Shown: positions 8,693 through 17,382 of the stretch, piece after piece
How the letters are laid out: the number at the start of each line of letters is the position of its first letter
Numbering within the stretch: the first letter of the stretch is position 1
Assembly: GCF_002027705.1 (NCBI RefSeq)
Contig: NZ_MBTG01000015.1
Span: forward strand, 62,001 to 126,000
DNA length: 64,000 nucleotides
Origin: Paenibacillus ferrarius
GTDB lineage: Bacteria; Bacillota; Bacilli; Paenibacillales; NBRC-103111
Reading direction: 5' to 3'
The notes under the pieces: model-generated
What the model was told of the DNA's origin: nothing
Databases searched by the model: none
What the model saw: only the letters and a program-made list of their open reading frames with translations
Translations under genes and position numbers: made by a program

Positions 8693-9664
8693 TTATGCTA
8701 CAGCTGCATTTGGTGATCTTTCAGACTGCGCTCTGAGCGCATCATTCAGCTTCTTCTTCTTGCGAATCGCAAAGAAAACAAGCGCTGCTATCGTTACAAG
8801 ATAAGGAATCATTTGGATAAACTGACTCGGAACCTTACTCCCCGGAATGGTTTGCACGACTGTCGCAATAGCGCTGGCCAACCCGAAGATCAGCGAGCCG
8901 AACAAAATACCAATCGGGTTGCGGTTCCCCAGCAATACGACCGCCAGCGCCAGAAATCCGGTTCCTGCCGTCATGTCCTTCACAAACATGCTCGTCATGC
9001 CCATCGATAAGTATGCGCCAGCTAGGCCTGTGAACAATCCACTCCAAGCGAGTGCCGAGAATTGAATGCGGTTCACAGAGATGCCGAGCGATTTGGCTGC
9101 TTGCGGCGCTTCGCCAACTGAACGGAGATGAACGCCATACGGCGTTTTGTAGAGAATAAATACACAGATAAGCACAGAAAGGAATGCAATCCACGTCATG
9201 AGACTATGACCGCTAAGCACCTTCCCAAGGAAAGGAATCGTGTCAATAACCGGAATACGAACGACAGGGATATTGTGAACAGCCGAAGGGGAGTAGTTGC
9301 CCGTCACCCCAAAAATTTTATTCATGAGAAAAATCGTCACGCCTGAACCGAATATATTGACGGCAAAACCGGTAATGATCATGTCTACTTTCAATTTGAG
9401 CGAGAAGAACCCCATTCCGTAACACACCAGCATCGAGGAAGCGACTCCCGCAACCACACCAAGAACCCAGCTATCCGTTACAGAGCCAACGGCAATCGCA
9501 CTGAAAGCCGAGATAAGCATAAGGCCTTCCAAACCGATATTGATGACTCCTGCGACATCAGCGATAAGTCCACCCAGAGCCGAAAGCAGGATCGGGGTTG
9601 TGAATCTGAGAAGCACGACGAACAGCGATAAGTCGATGATTTGTGCCCAAAGAGCTGATAGCAT
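8693..9664 (-). CDS. nupQ: Nucleoside ABC transporter permease (NupQ/YufQ type)
   Basis: A 323-residue permease of the ribose/BMP-type importer family with about eight to nine hydrophobic segments. The conserved stretch ADVAGVINIGLEGLMLISAF near the N-terminus is typical of the YufQ/NupQ half of guanosine/nucleoside importers. It starts 1 bp after the other permease gene's stop, so the two are coupled. It works with the ATPase at 10721 and the lipoprotein at 12295. The name follows the B. subtilis NupNOPQ system; the actual nucleoside is inferred. Confidence 0.87.
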   Translation of the reverse strand: MLSALWAQIIDLSLFVVLLRFTTPILLSALGGLIADVAGVINIGLEGLMLISAFSAIAVGSVTDSWVLGVVAGVASSMLVCYGMGFFSLKLKVDMIITGFAVNIFGSGVTIFLMNKIFGVTGNYSPSAVHNIPVVRIPVIDTIPFLGKVLSGHSLMTWIAFLSVLICVFILYKTPYGVHLRSVGEAPQAAKSLGISVNRIQFSALAWSGLFTGLAGAYLSMGMTSMFVKDMTAGTGFLALAVVLLGNRNPIGILFGSLIFGLASAIATVVQTIPGSKVPSQFIQMIPYLVTIAALVFFAIRKKKKLNDALRAQSERSPNAAVA

Positions 9665-9665
9665 C

Positions 9666-10724
9666 TTAGTTCACCGCCTTTTGACGCAGCGCGAATTTTT
9701 GTTTCAGATACGTGAAGATGGCTTGTGAAGATACGAATAAGACCAACATAACCTGGATAATAATAGCCAATTCGCGCGGCACGTCGCTTCCGACCTGCAT
9801 TTGGGTAGCGCCTACTTGAAGATAAGCATAGAACAGGCTCACTGCCACAACGCCAATCGGATGATTTCTGGCAAGCAATGCGATGATAATCCCATCAAAT
9901 CCTAGTCCTGATGAGAAATTATCTTTATACGTGCCATGTACGCCCAGAATTTCCACAATACCAGCTAATCCGGCAAGCGCTCCGCTGATCATGACGCTAA
10001 CGATCACAACACGTTTCGTTGAAATACCGCCGTAATTCGCAAATCGGCTGTTTTTGCCAACCAAACGCATTTCATAGCCTGATCTTGTTTTGTACATCAA
10101 AAGATAAACGACTACGGCTGCCAAGAGGGCAATCAGCACACCATAATGCGCTGGAAAACCTGCGAAAATTTTGCCCAGCTTTGCCCCATCCCCAACATAA
10201 TGCATACGGGCGTAGCCGCCACTGGCTGGATCTTTGAACACGTTGTTCACCAAATAGGATGTAGTCAGAATGGCAACGAAATTCAACATCAGCGTAGTGA
10301 CAATTTCATTGGCATTCCACTTGGTTTTGAGCCAGCCTGGAACTGCGCCATAAAGCGCTCCGCCAGCCATCGCACATAGAAGAACCAAGGGAAGCAAGAT
10401 CCAAGCAGGCAATCCATGTACATAGACAGCGACCAGTGAACCGATGAAAGCTCCAACGTACAACTGACCTTCCGCCCCCATGCTGAAGACGCCACATTGA
10501 AATACCACGGACAATGCCAAACCTGTGAAAATAAGCGGAACGGCTTTATTCAAAATCGTGCCGATATTGAACGCCCCAGAAAGCGGGCCGCCTAGAAAAG
10601 AACTGATAGCTTCCATCGGCTGATGGCTGGAGAACATAATAATGATAAATCCGCAAAGGATCGCCATGATGGCAGCGGCAATGATACCTGTGATCTCGAG
10701 ATAAATAGCTTGTCTTGTATTCAT
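9666..10724 (-). CDS. nupP: Nucleoside ABC transporter permease (NupP/YufP type)
   Basis: A 352-residue membrane protein with roughly nine helices. It contains FQCGVFSMGAEGQLYVGAF, the hallmark of the YufP-like permease subunit. Its start overlaps the end of the ATPase gene by 4 bp, and its stop nearly touches the second permease gene. In this transporter class the two different permeases form a heterodimer in the cytoplasmic membrane. No truncation or missing region is visible. Confidence 0.88.
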   Translation of the reverse strand: MNTRQAIYLEITGIIAAAIMAILCGFIIIMFSSHQPMEAISSFLGGPLSGAFNIGTILNKAVPLIFTGLALSVVFQCGVFSMGAEGQLYVGAFIGSLVAVYVHGLPAWILLPLVLLCAMAGGALYGAVPGWLKTKWNANEIVTTLMLNFVAILTTSYLVNNVFKDPASGGYARMHYVGDGAKLGKIFAGFPAHYGVLIALLAAVVVYLLMYKTRSGYEMRLVGKNSRFANYGGISTKRVVIVSVMISGALAGLAGIVEILGVHGTYKDNFSSGLGFDGIIIALLARNHPIGVVAVSLFYAYLQVGATQMQVGSDVPRELAIIIQVMLVLFVSSQAIFTYLKQKFALRQKAVN

Positions 10725-12268
10725 TGGAGCGCCTCTTTCCTTTCCTGACTTTTAATCCCCAACATATAATAGCCGAGTTCCTCTTCGGTCAGCCCGTCAT
10801 GATTATCAAGAACGGCAACGATTTTACCATTGTAGACAACAGCAATGCGGTCGCTTAAACCCATGACTTCCGATAATTCAGCCGACACGAGCAGTACTGC
10901 CGCCCCGCCATCCCGCCTTTTGATAATCTCGCGATGGATGAATTCGATAGCTCCAATATCGACGCCGCGCGTTGGCTGCGAAGCAATCAGAAGCTTCGGA
11001 TTTTTGGAAATCTCCCTGGCGATCACCACTTTTTGCAGATTGCCCCCGGATAATGCCCCGGCCATCACGTCTTCGTTTTGAGCGCGCACGTCATAAATAT
11101 CCATCATAATTTTGGCGAATTGCTTGATTTTCTTTTTATTCAAAAAAGGGCCCCGGCGAAATTCAGGATTCCGGTAATGGTCAAGAATTAAGTTTTCGGC
11201 AATGGTTGACGTTAAACTGGCTCCCGTCGTTTGCCGGTCTTCAGGAACATGCCCCACTTTCATCGCGCGGATTTGGGCAGCGCTTTTCCCGATCAGTTCG
11301 TCGCCCAAATAGCGGATTTCGCCTGACGTAGCTTTCCGCAAGCCAGTGATCGCTTCGACCAACTCCGTTTGTCCGTTCCCTTCCACACCAGCGATTCCAA
11401 CAACCTCGCCAGCTCGAATATCAAGGGAAATGCCACGAAGCGCCGGAGCCCCCTTATCATCAGAAGCACACAGATTTTTAACTGATAATACGATGTCTTT
11501 CGGTTCGGAAGGCTGCTTATCGACGCGGAATAACACTTCTCTGCCAACCATCAATCGTGAAATTTCTTCTGGATTCGTGTCTTTGGTGAGCATGGTCGTA
11601 ATCGTTTTCCCGGCTTTAAGCACCGTAACCCGATTGGAGATTTCCATAACTTCGCGCAGTTTATGCGTGATGAAAATAATCGTATAGCCTTGTCGCACCA
11701 GCATTTGGATCGATTCGAACAGTTCATCGGTTTCCTGCGGTGTTAAGACGGCTGTAGGTTCATCAAGGATAATAAGACGTGCGCCGCGATACAGCACTTT
11801 GATAATTTCCACACGTTGCTTTTGCCCAACAGATATCGTTTCAACCGTCGCACGCGGATCTACTTTCAGTTTGAAAGTTTCAATCAACTTCTCAATTTCG
11901 GAAAATTCCTTCGTACGATCCCGCACGAGGGAGAAAAGCCCTTTGACGGGCTCCTCGCCAAGCACGATGTTTTCTGAAACTGTGAGCGATGGGACGAGCA
12001 TAAAATGCTGATGCACCATGCCCATGCCTTGCTTGATTGCATCTTTGGGTCCTTGAAAGCGCAGCGGCTGTCCCTTGTAGAGAATCGAGCCGCTCGTCGG
12101 CGCCTCCAGTCCGAACAATATCTTCATTAGCGTCGACTTGCCTGCTCCATTCTCGCCGACCAGGGCATGGATCTCACCTTCATGCACGGTTAAATCCACA
12201 CCACGATTTGCCTTCGTACCGTTGGGGTACGTCTTATGGATGTCTTTCATCTCCAGCAAAATCGCCAT
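10721..12268 (-). CDS. nupO: Nucleoside ABC transporter ATP-binding protein (NupO/YufO type)
   Basis: A 515-residue protein with two tandem ABC domains, as in RbsA/YufO. Domain 1 has Walker A GENGAGKST, an SVGQKQRVEI signature and Walker B LIILDEPT. Domain 2 has a degenerate P-loop (GVEGNGQTEL), signature LSGGNLQKV and a Walker B-like LLIASQPTRGVD. Unequal nucleotide sites are normal for this class. It powers the two permeases downstream. The gene follows the lipoprotein gene by 26 bp. Confidence 0.92.
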   Translation of the reverse strand: MAILLEMKDIHKTYPNGTKANRGVDLTVHEGEIHALVGENGAGKSTLMKILFGLEAPTSGSILYKGQPLRFQGPKDAIKQGMGMVHQHFMLVPSLTVSENIVLGEEPVKGLFSLVRDRTKEFSEIEKLIETFKLKVDPRATVETISVGQKQRVEIIKVLYRGARLIILDEPTAVLTPQETDELFESIQMLVRQGYTIIFITHKLREVMEISNRVTVLKAGKTITTMLTKDTNPEEISRLMVGREVLFRVDKQPSEPKDIVLSVKNLCASDDKGAPALRGISLDIRAGEVVGIAGVEGNGQTELVEAITGLRKATSGEIRYLGDELIGKSAAQIRAMKVGHVPEDRQTTGASLTSTIAENLILDHYRNPEFRRGPFLNKKKIKQFAKIMMDIYDVRAQNEDVMAGALSGGNLQKVVIAREISKNPKLLIASQPTRGVDIGAIEFIHREIIKRRDGGAAVLLVSAELSEVMGLSDRIAVVYNGKIVAVLDNHDGLTEEELGYYMLGIKSQERKEALQ

Positions 12269-12294
12269 GGCTGCGTTCCCCCTTCATGATCGGC

Positions 12295-13359
12295 TTATTT
12301 CAAAGTCGTTTGTACTTTGATTTCGCCTTTGTTCAACTTATCTTCAATTTGCATGATTTTATCTTGAATAGCTTTAGGTACGTTTTTGTTGTACAGATCA
12401 TCCTTCGCCAGACCTACTCCGCCTTCTTTAATCCCTAAGACTTCATTCTTGCCAAAGCCCAGTCTGTCTTGGCTGAACAGGGTTAATGCCCGAAGAACCG
12501 AATTATCAATGGATTTCACCATGGACGTTAAGACACTGCCCGGATATAGACCATTTTGGTTGGAATCTACACCAATCGAGTATTTGCCTAACGAATTACC
12601 GGCTTCCAGAAGACCTAGACCTGCTCCCCCTGCTACATTGAAAGCGATATCAACTTTTTGCGAATTATATTGAGCGAGTGCGAGTTCTTTCCCTTTGGGA
12701 GCGTTTGCAAAATCACCAACATAAGAAGCGACAACCGAAATGGCAGGATCCACGTATTTAGCGCCTTGTTCATAGCCGGCTTTGAAGTCATTAATAATTG
12801 GAATGTCCATACCGCCGATAAAGCCGATAACTTTTTCTGGATTTGCACCTTTCAATTCTGTGCTTGTTGTAACCAATGCGGCAAAAGCGCCAGCCATGAA
12901 AGATCCTTCATTTTGCGAGTAAGTCATGGAGTATACATTCGGAAGACCTGTAATCGCTTCATCAAAGAAAATAAATTTTTGTTTCTCATAACGCTTCGCC
13001 ACATCTTTGATGATATCTGTCATTTGGCTTGTTCCCAAAACGATAACATCATATTTCCCGCTGGAAGCAAGGGACTCCAAACCTGCCGGCCAATCCGCTT
13101 GGTTCGTGCCGCCTTCAACAGTTTTCACATCCATGCCCAGCGTTTCGCTGGCTTGCTTCACACCTCTTTGTGCAGAGTCAAAGAACCCTTTATCTCCAAG
13201 TGTACCGTTTACAAAATAGGCCGCATTAATTTTCTTCGTTGTCGCAGCTTTGCCAGGACTAGCCGAATTGGCAGGGGTTGTCGTAGATTTACCACAACCC
13301 GCCAAGAAAACCAAAACCGAAAGCAACAGTAACGCAGTAATTCCTAAACTTTTTTTCAT
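12295..13359 (-). CDS. nupN: BMP-family nucleoside-binding lipoprotein (NupN/YufN type)
   Basis: A 354-residue substrate-binding lipoprotein. The signal peptide ends in the lipobox LAGC with Cys22, so the mature protein is lipid-anchored outside the membrane. A short Ser/Thr/Ala/Pro linker follows. The bmp/TmpC-type fold carries the family segments FVNGTLGDKGFFDSAQRG and IGVDSNQNGLYPG. It is the extracellular receptor of the ABC importer encoded next. BMP proteins bind purine and other nucleosides; the ribokinase and hydrolases in the operon support nucleosides as ligands. Confidence 0.9.
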   Translation of the reverse strand: MKKSLGITALLLLSVLVFLAGCGKSTTTPANSASPGKAATTKKINAAYFVNGTLGDKGFFDSAQRGVKQASETLGMDVKTVEGGTNQADWPAGLESLASSGKYDVIVLGTSQMTDIIKDVAKRYEKQKFIFFDEAITGLPNVYSMTYSQNEGSFMAGAFAALVTTSTELKGANPEKVIGFIGGMDIPIINDFKAGYEQGAKYVDPAISVVASYVGDFANAPKGKELALAQYNSQKVDIAFNVAGGAGLGLLEAGNSLGKYSIGVDSNQNGLYPGSVLTSMVKSIDNSVLRALTLFSQDRLGFGKNEVLGIKEGGVGLAKDDLYNKNVPKAIQDKIMQIEDKLNKGEIKVQTTLK

Positions 13360-13384
13360 CGCATATATCCCCCTTAGGATGTTC

Positions 13385-14302
13385 TTATTGGATGGAAAGT
13401 TTGTTTAAATCTGCTTGAGTCGGCATACCCGCTTGGGCACCAAGCTTGGTAACAGACATGGCGGATACTTTGCTGGCGAAAACAACCGCCTCATTCAATG
13501 CATAACCGGCCGCTAAGGCATAAGCCAGTCCGCCATTATAGGCATCTCCGGCCCCGGTCGTATCAACAACAGGAACATGATAAGCTGAAACTTTCACTAA
13601 GGACTCACCTTTGTGCAAAAAGGCGGAACCTTCTTCGCCAAGCGTCGTTACGACACAACTCGGTCCCATCTCCAGCAGCGCTTCCATTGCCGTCTGCAGC
13701 TGATCGCCAGAAGCATCAATACCTGTGAGCGTTTCCAGCTCCAACCTGTTGGGTGTGATATAATCTACGCATTTCAGCATCGACTCTGGCAGCTTGCGTG
13801 CAGGTGCTGGGTTCAAAATCACGGTTTTACCTAACTTCTTCGCTAACTCACATGCGGCCGAAGCCGTTTCAAGGGGAATTTCCAACTGCACAAGCACAAT
13901 ATCATGCTCGCTGATCACTTGCTCCAAGGCTTGGATATGTTCCGGCAGACACTTTGCATTCGCGCCAGGAATAACAACGATTCGGTTGTCCGATTCAGCT
14001 AGCGTGATAGAAGCGATACCTGTTGGCGTGTCTGCTATCCGCTTGATATGATCCGTAGAAATCGCATCCTGATTCAGATATTCGATCAGCGATTTCCCGA
14101 ACATATCGTCTCCGATCGAGCCGATCATCGTTGTCTGACCTCCAAGTCTAGCAGCAGCTACCGCTTGGTTCGCGCCTTTGCCGCCTGGAATAAAATGGAC
14201 ATGCTCGCCTGTCAGTGTTTCCCCAACACGTGGAAATCGGGACGTTTCCACAACAATGTCCATATTCAAGCTCCCGATGACCACAATACGGGGTTTATTC
14301 AT
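13385..14302 (-). CDS. rbsK: Ribokinase
   Basis: A 305-residue PfkB-family sugar kinase. The N-terminal ribose-binding motif GGKGANQAVAAARLGG (residues 39-54) and the C-terminal anion hole/catalytic motif DTTGAGDAYNGGLAYAL match ribokinase. It would phosphorylate the ribose released by the three nucleoside hydrolases to ribose-5-phosphate. Its start overlaps the repressor gene's end by 8 bp. No ribose permease (RbsABC) is present; a BMP importer takes its place, so the ribose source is intracellular nucleoside cleavage. Confidence 0.92.
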   Translation of the reverse strand: MNKPRIVVIGSLNMDIVVETSRFPRVGETLTGEHVHFIPGGKGANQAVAAARLGGQTTMIGSIGDDMFGKSLIEYLNQDAISTDHIKRIADTPTGIASITLAESDNRIVVIPGANAKCLPEHIQALEQVISEHDIVLVQLEIPLETASAACELAKKLGKTVILNPAPARKLPESMLKCVDYITPNRLELETLTGIDASGDQLQTAMEALLEMGPSCVVTTLGEEGSAFLHKGESLVKVSAYHVPVVDTTGAGDAYNGGLAYALAAGYALNEAVVFASKVSAMSVTKLGAQAGMPTQADLNKLSIQ

Positions 14303-15302
14303 CAGTTCTTTTCCTTTCTGTCGATCCTCTAGTTATGAGATTCACATCAAATAAATGTGTCTGCTCTTCTTGTATGTCGCCTTCAATCTTCTTAATCAGC
14401 AGCCGCGTAGACAACATGCCCATGTCATAAATCGGTTGAGCAACTGTCGTAATCTCCGGCTCAACGATAAGCGTTAAGTCGATGCCGTCAAATCCGACTA
14501 GCGCAACTTGATCAGGTACGCTCAGTCCCATGCGCTGAAGCTTCTTGAGCGCTCCAATCGCCATCATGTCGTTGCCAGCAAAAATGCCGTCAATATCCGG
14601 ATGGCGCTGCATCAAATTCTCTACGGCAGCCATCCCGCCATCAACACGGAAGTGGCCTGGTTCCACTAGGCTTGGTGAATACCAAGGAAGATGCTTCACC
14701 GATTGCTCGTATCCGATGAACCGCTCTCTTCCGGTTACCGTCTCCTGCGGGCCATAGATATGGGCGATTTTCTTGCATCCCACATCCATCAGATGCTGCA
14801 CAGCCATCTGAGCTCCTTCCAAATGCTTCGAGCTAACCACCGAGCAGGATGCATCTCGCGGCGCTCTGTCAAGGATAACGAGCGGAATCTTCTCATTCTT
14901 CAATGCTTCTACATCGTCGGAACGAAGGTTGTAAGAGGCGAACAAAATGCCATCTACATAACGCTGCTTGAGTACTTTGATGTACGTTTGTTCCTTATCG
15001 GCCTGATTGTCCGAGTTGCACAAAATAACCGTGTACCCGTACATCCTTGCCACATCTTCTACAGCTCTGGCCAACTCAGCAAAAAAGGGATTCGTAATAT
15101 CAGGAAAAATAAGAGCAATCGTCCCTGTTTTCCTTCCCGCCAGCCCTCTGGCTATCGCGTTGGGCTCATACTGAAGCGTCTTAATCGCTTGTTGGACCTT
15201 TAGCTTGGTATCTTCATTAACATACCCATTTTTGTTGAGATAACGGGAAATCGTCGCAACTGAAACTCCAGCTAATTTCGCGACATCTCTAATCGTTGCC
15301 AT
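14295..15302 (-). CDS. LacI-family repressor of the nucleoside operon (RbsR-like)
   Basis: A 335-residue regulator. The HTH (TIRDVAKLAGVSVATISRYL) occupies residues 3-22, followed by the hinge and the two-lobed effector domain (ALIFPDITNPFFAELARAVE). It is the first gene of the operon and lies directly behind a sigma-A promoter and a perfect 20-bp operator, so autoregulation is likely. RbsR family members respond to ribose or phosphorylated intermediates; the inducer here is inferred to be ribose, ribose-phosphate or a nucleoside. Confidence 0.9.
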   Translation of the reverse strand: MATIRDVAKLAGVSVATISRYLNKNGYVNEDTKLKVQQAIKTLQYEPNAIARGLAGRKTGTIALIFPDITNPFFAELARAVEDVARMYGYTVILCNSDNQADKEQTYIKVLKQRYVDGILFASYNLRSDDVEALKNEKIPLVILDRAPRDASCSVVSSKHLEGAQMAVQHLMDVGCKKIAHIYGPQETVTGRERFIGYEQSVKHLPWYSPSLVEPGHFRVDGGMAAVENLMQRHPDIDGIFAGNDMMAIGALKKLQRMGLSVPDQVALVGFDGIDLTLIVEPEITTVAQPIYDMGMLSTRLLIKKIEGDIQEEQTHLFDVNLITRGSTERKRTDE

Positions 15303-15364
15303 TTGTTACGACCCACTCCTACTGATGCGGACAACCCGCTCCCCACATCCAATTTTAGGTAATA

Positions 15365-15380
15365 GGTAAACGGTTACACA
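15365..15380. promoter_or_regulatory. Secondary LacI-type operator
   Basis: GGTAAACGGTTACACA resembles the perfect palindrome at 15461-15480, sharing the CGGTTACACA half. It lies about 65 bp inside the leader, upstream of the repressor start. Two sites about 95 bp apart could allow DNA looping by a tetrameric or paired LacI-type dimer. Confidence 0.6.
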
Positions 15381-15460
15381 TATCCGAAATTTGCTATTTT
15401 ATCTATTATAACCAATGAATAAAAGAAAAACTTCGATGTATGATCTTTGTGTAACAATCA

Positions 15461-15480
15461 ATGTGTAACCGGTTACACAT
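15461..15480. promoter_or_regulatory. Primary LacI-type operator (perfect palindrome)
   Basis: ATGTGTAACCGGTTACACAT is a perfect 20-bp inverted repeat with the central CG typical of LacI/GalR operators. It begins about 12 bp downstream of the -10 box, where a bound repressor would block transcription. A further half-site TGTGTAAC is at 15448-15455. Confidence 0.9.
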
Positions 15481-15491
15481 CTTATATTTTT

Positions 15492-15521
15492 ATTATAGCT
15501 CTCGTTTTCAAAAAGTGTCAA
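15492..15521 (-). promoter_or_regulatory. Sigma-A promoter of the nucleoside operon
   Basis: On the minus strand, TTGACA (15521-15516) and TATAAT (15497-15492) are both perfect consensus hexamers with an 18-bp spacer. Such a strong promoter fits an operon that is normally shut by the adjacent operator. Confidence 0.9.
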
Positions 15522-15544
15522 GAAAAAAGTTAGCAAATAGCCCT

Positions 15545-15563
15545 TTCTGTTGGAACAACAGAA
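15545..15563. repeat. Small perfect hairpin in the 15.5-15.7 kb intergenic region
   Basis: TTCTGTTG, GAA loop, CAACAGAA: an 8-bp stem with a 3-nt loop just upstream of the operon promoter's -35. It may be a protein site or a remnant of a transcript end. The remaining gap to 15690 shows no open frame with a ribosome site. Confidence 0.35.
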
Positions 15564-15689
15564 CTACTCTATTGATCATCCAAGCGCTTTTCTTGATCTA
15601 CTTAGGAAAGGGGCGGTCAACAGAAAATTGAGGTTAGCTGGGCAAGTATAACTAAACCTAAAGCCTAGCTTTTTTTGAGTAACTCTCCA

Positions 15690-15738
15690 ATAAAAATGGG
15701 GCTGCCCTCAAGTAGGTTTATCTACTTTGGGACAGCCC
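15690..15738 (-). terminator. Terminator of mqnB-mqnD
   Basis: GGGCTG-CCC and AAGTAG (15699-15715) pair with CTACTT and GGG-CAGCCC (15724-15738), with one bulge. Leftward the stem is followed by ATTTTTATT. It lies 26 bp after the mqnD stop. Confidence 0.8.
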
Positions 15739-15763
15739 TCTCAGTTGGTTCAAACAAGCAGCC

Positions 15764-16609
15764 TTACTTCAATAAAGCCGCATAATCCATCTGCGGCACA
15801 AGTCCCGCTTCTGCAGCCCGCTGGAGCAAGGTCAAGACGGCGCCGTAGCCGCTCTCTCCAAGATCAGCGGTGAACTCGTTCACATACAGGTCAATGTGCG
15901 CCTGAGCGACCTGCGGGTCCATCTCTTGCGCGTGCTGCATGACGTAGTCGCGCGAAGCTTCTGGATGCGCCCACGCGTATTCTACCGAGGCGCGGGCCCA
16001 GCCCGCAAGCGCCTCTAGATCCATAGAGCGCCGCGCAATGATGGCGCCCAGCGGGATCGGCAGGCCGGTGTCCGTTTCCCACCAGCTGCCCAGATCTGTG
16101 AGAAGCGCTAAACCGTACGACGGGTAGGTAAAGCGCGCTTCATGGATCACAAGGCCGGCATCGATGCGGCCGTCCCGCACGGCGGGCATGATCTCGTGGA
16201 ACGGCATGACCACGATCTCGCCTACGCCGCCAGGCACATTCTGTTCGGCCCAGAGGCGGAACAGCAAGTACGCGGTCGAGCGCTCGCTTGGCACAGCGAC
16301 CCGGCGGCCGCTAAGCCGAGCCGGGTCAGGGGCTGCGCTGTCTCCGCTGGGCTGCGTCAGCACCAGCGGTCCGCAGCCTCTGCCCAAGGCGCCGCCGCAG
16401 GGCAGCAGGGCGTAATCCTGCAGCACCCAAGGGAGTGCTGCGTAAGAGATCTTAAGAACATCAGGGCCCGTGCCTTCAGCGGCCAGCCGGTTCGTGATGT
16501 CGATGTCCGCATATTGGACATCCAGCTCTGGAGCGCCTGGGATTAAGCCATGCGCCCAGGCATGGAAAACGAATGTATCATTCGGACAGGGTGAATACGC
16601 AATTTTCAT
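15764..16609 (-). CDS. mqnD: 1,4-dihydroxy-6-naphthoate synthase (futalosine pathway)
   Basis: A 281-residue MqnD. It converts cyclic dehypoxanthine futalosine to 1,4-dihydroxy-6-naphthoate in the alternative menaquinone pathway. The family N-terminus IAYSPCPNDTFVFHAWAHG, the DVLKISYAALPW segment and the GRGCGPLVL stretch are all present, and the periplasmic-binding-like fold length is normal. It follows mqnB by 1 bp. Its GC content is visibly higher than that of the flanking genes. The pair shows the organism makes menaquinone through futalosine; mqnA and mqnC must be elsewhere. Confidence 0.93.
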   Translation of the reverse strand: MKIAYSPCPNDTFVFHAWAHGLIPGAPELDVQYADIDITNRLAAEGTGPDVLKISYAALPWVLQDYALLPCGGALGRGCGPLVLTQPSGDSAAPDPARLSGRRVAVPSERSTAYLLFRLWAEQNVPGGVGEIVVMPFHEIMPAVRDGRIDAGLVIHEARFTYPSYGLALLTDLGSWWETDTGLPIPLGAIIARRSMDLEALAGWARASVEYAWAHPEASRDYVMQHAQEMDPQVAQAHIDLYVNEFTADLGESGYGAVLTLLQRAAEAGLVPQMDYAALLK

Positions 16610-16610
16610 A

Positions 16611-17249
16611 TTAAAGCACCTCCGCTAAGACTGAACTTGCTGCTTCCAAAGCTTTCAAAGCATCGCCGATGCGCCACGCATCGCGGTCACGCGGACCGAT
16701 CGCGTTGGAAATCGCGCGAATCTCTATAACCGGCACGCCGAGCTTCTGGGCAGCGGCGGCAATGCCGAAGCCTTCCATAGCTTCGGCGGCGGCTCCGGGC
16801 ACACGCGCTGCTAGCGCTGCTGCGGTAGCGGCAGTGCCTGTAGCCGTTGCTACGGTAAGCACCGGCCCTGTGCGCGCATGCAAACCGGCGGTTTGCAGCG
16901 CCGCTGCCACCCGCTCGGCCCTCTGCGCATCGACGCTGATTCGCGTCGAGCCAAAGCCGAGCTCGTCTAAGCTGCTGAACCCATCCAGCAGCTCCACACC
17001 AAGATCAGCGGCAATGATTTCGCTCGCTACGACCAGCGTGCCTATTTCCGCTTGTCCTGCAAAACCGCCGGCAATACCGGCAATCACGACCAAATCATAT
17101 TCAGCTTTTGCAAGCTCTATCGCTCCATTAACTGCTGCGGCAGCAAGTCCTACCCCAGCCAAGGCGAATTCAAATCTGCTGTCATGCCCCAATCCGCGCT
17201 GAACAGCATCCCTTTCAGGGGCTACCGCGGTCATTACAAGTATACGCAT
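16611..17249 (-). CDS. mqnB: Futalosine hydrolase
   Basis: A 212-residue nucleosidase of the PNP/MTAN fold. It removes hypoxanthine from futalosine to give dehypoxanthine futalosine. Recognisable parts are the N-terminal VMTAVAPERDAV, the GIAGGF glycine loop, and AEAMEGFGIAAAAQKLGVPVIEIRAISN, in which the active-site Glu and Asn lie. The start at 17249 gives the family N-terminus MRILV; the ribosome site is weak (GGGG at a distance), so a longer N-terminus to 17297 cannot be excluded. It is coupled to mqnD. Confidence 0.88.
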   Translation of the reverse strand: MRILVMTAVAPERDAVQRGLGHDSRFEFALAGVGLAAAAVNGAIELAKAEYDLVVIAGIAGGFAGQAEIGTLVVASEIIAADLGVELLDGFSSLDELGFGSTRISVDAQRAERVAAALQTAGLHARTGPVLTVATATGTAATAAALAARVPGAAAEAMEGFGIAAAAQKLGVPVIEIRAISNAIGPRDRDAWRIGDALKALEAASSVLAEVL

Positions 17250-17382
17250 CGCTATGCCTATCCCCTTTGTGAATTGCAAAATAATCATTCCGACCATCTC
17301 TATTATTTTACATGACTATACGTAAATAGGGAAACTCCCTCGCTGTCCAACGACAGAGTGATGGCACATCAGCCTTGTGCTG

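Noticed and set aside
12658..13332. 224-codon rightward frame within the nucleoside-binding lipoprotein gene
   Set aside because: The leftward lipoprotein has a clear lipobox and family motifs; the antisense frame has no ribosome site or domain.
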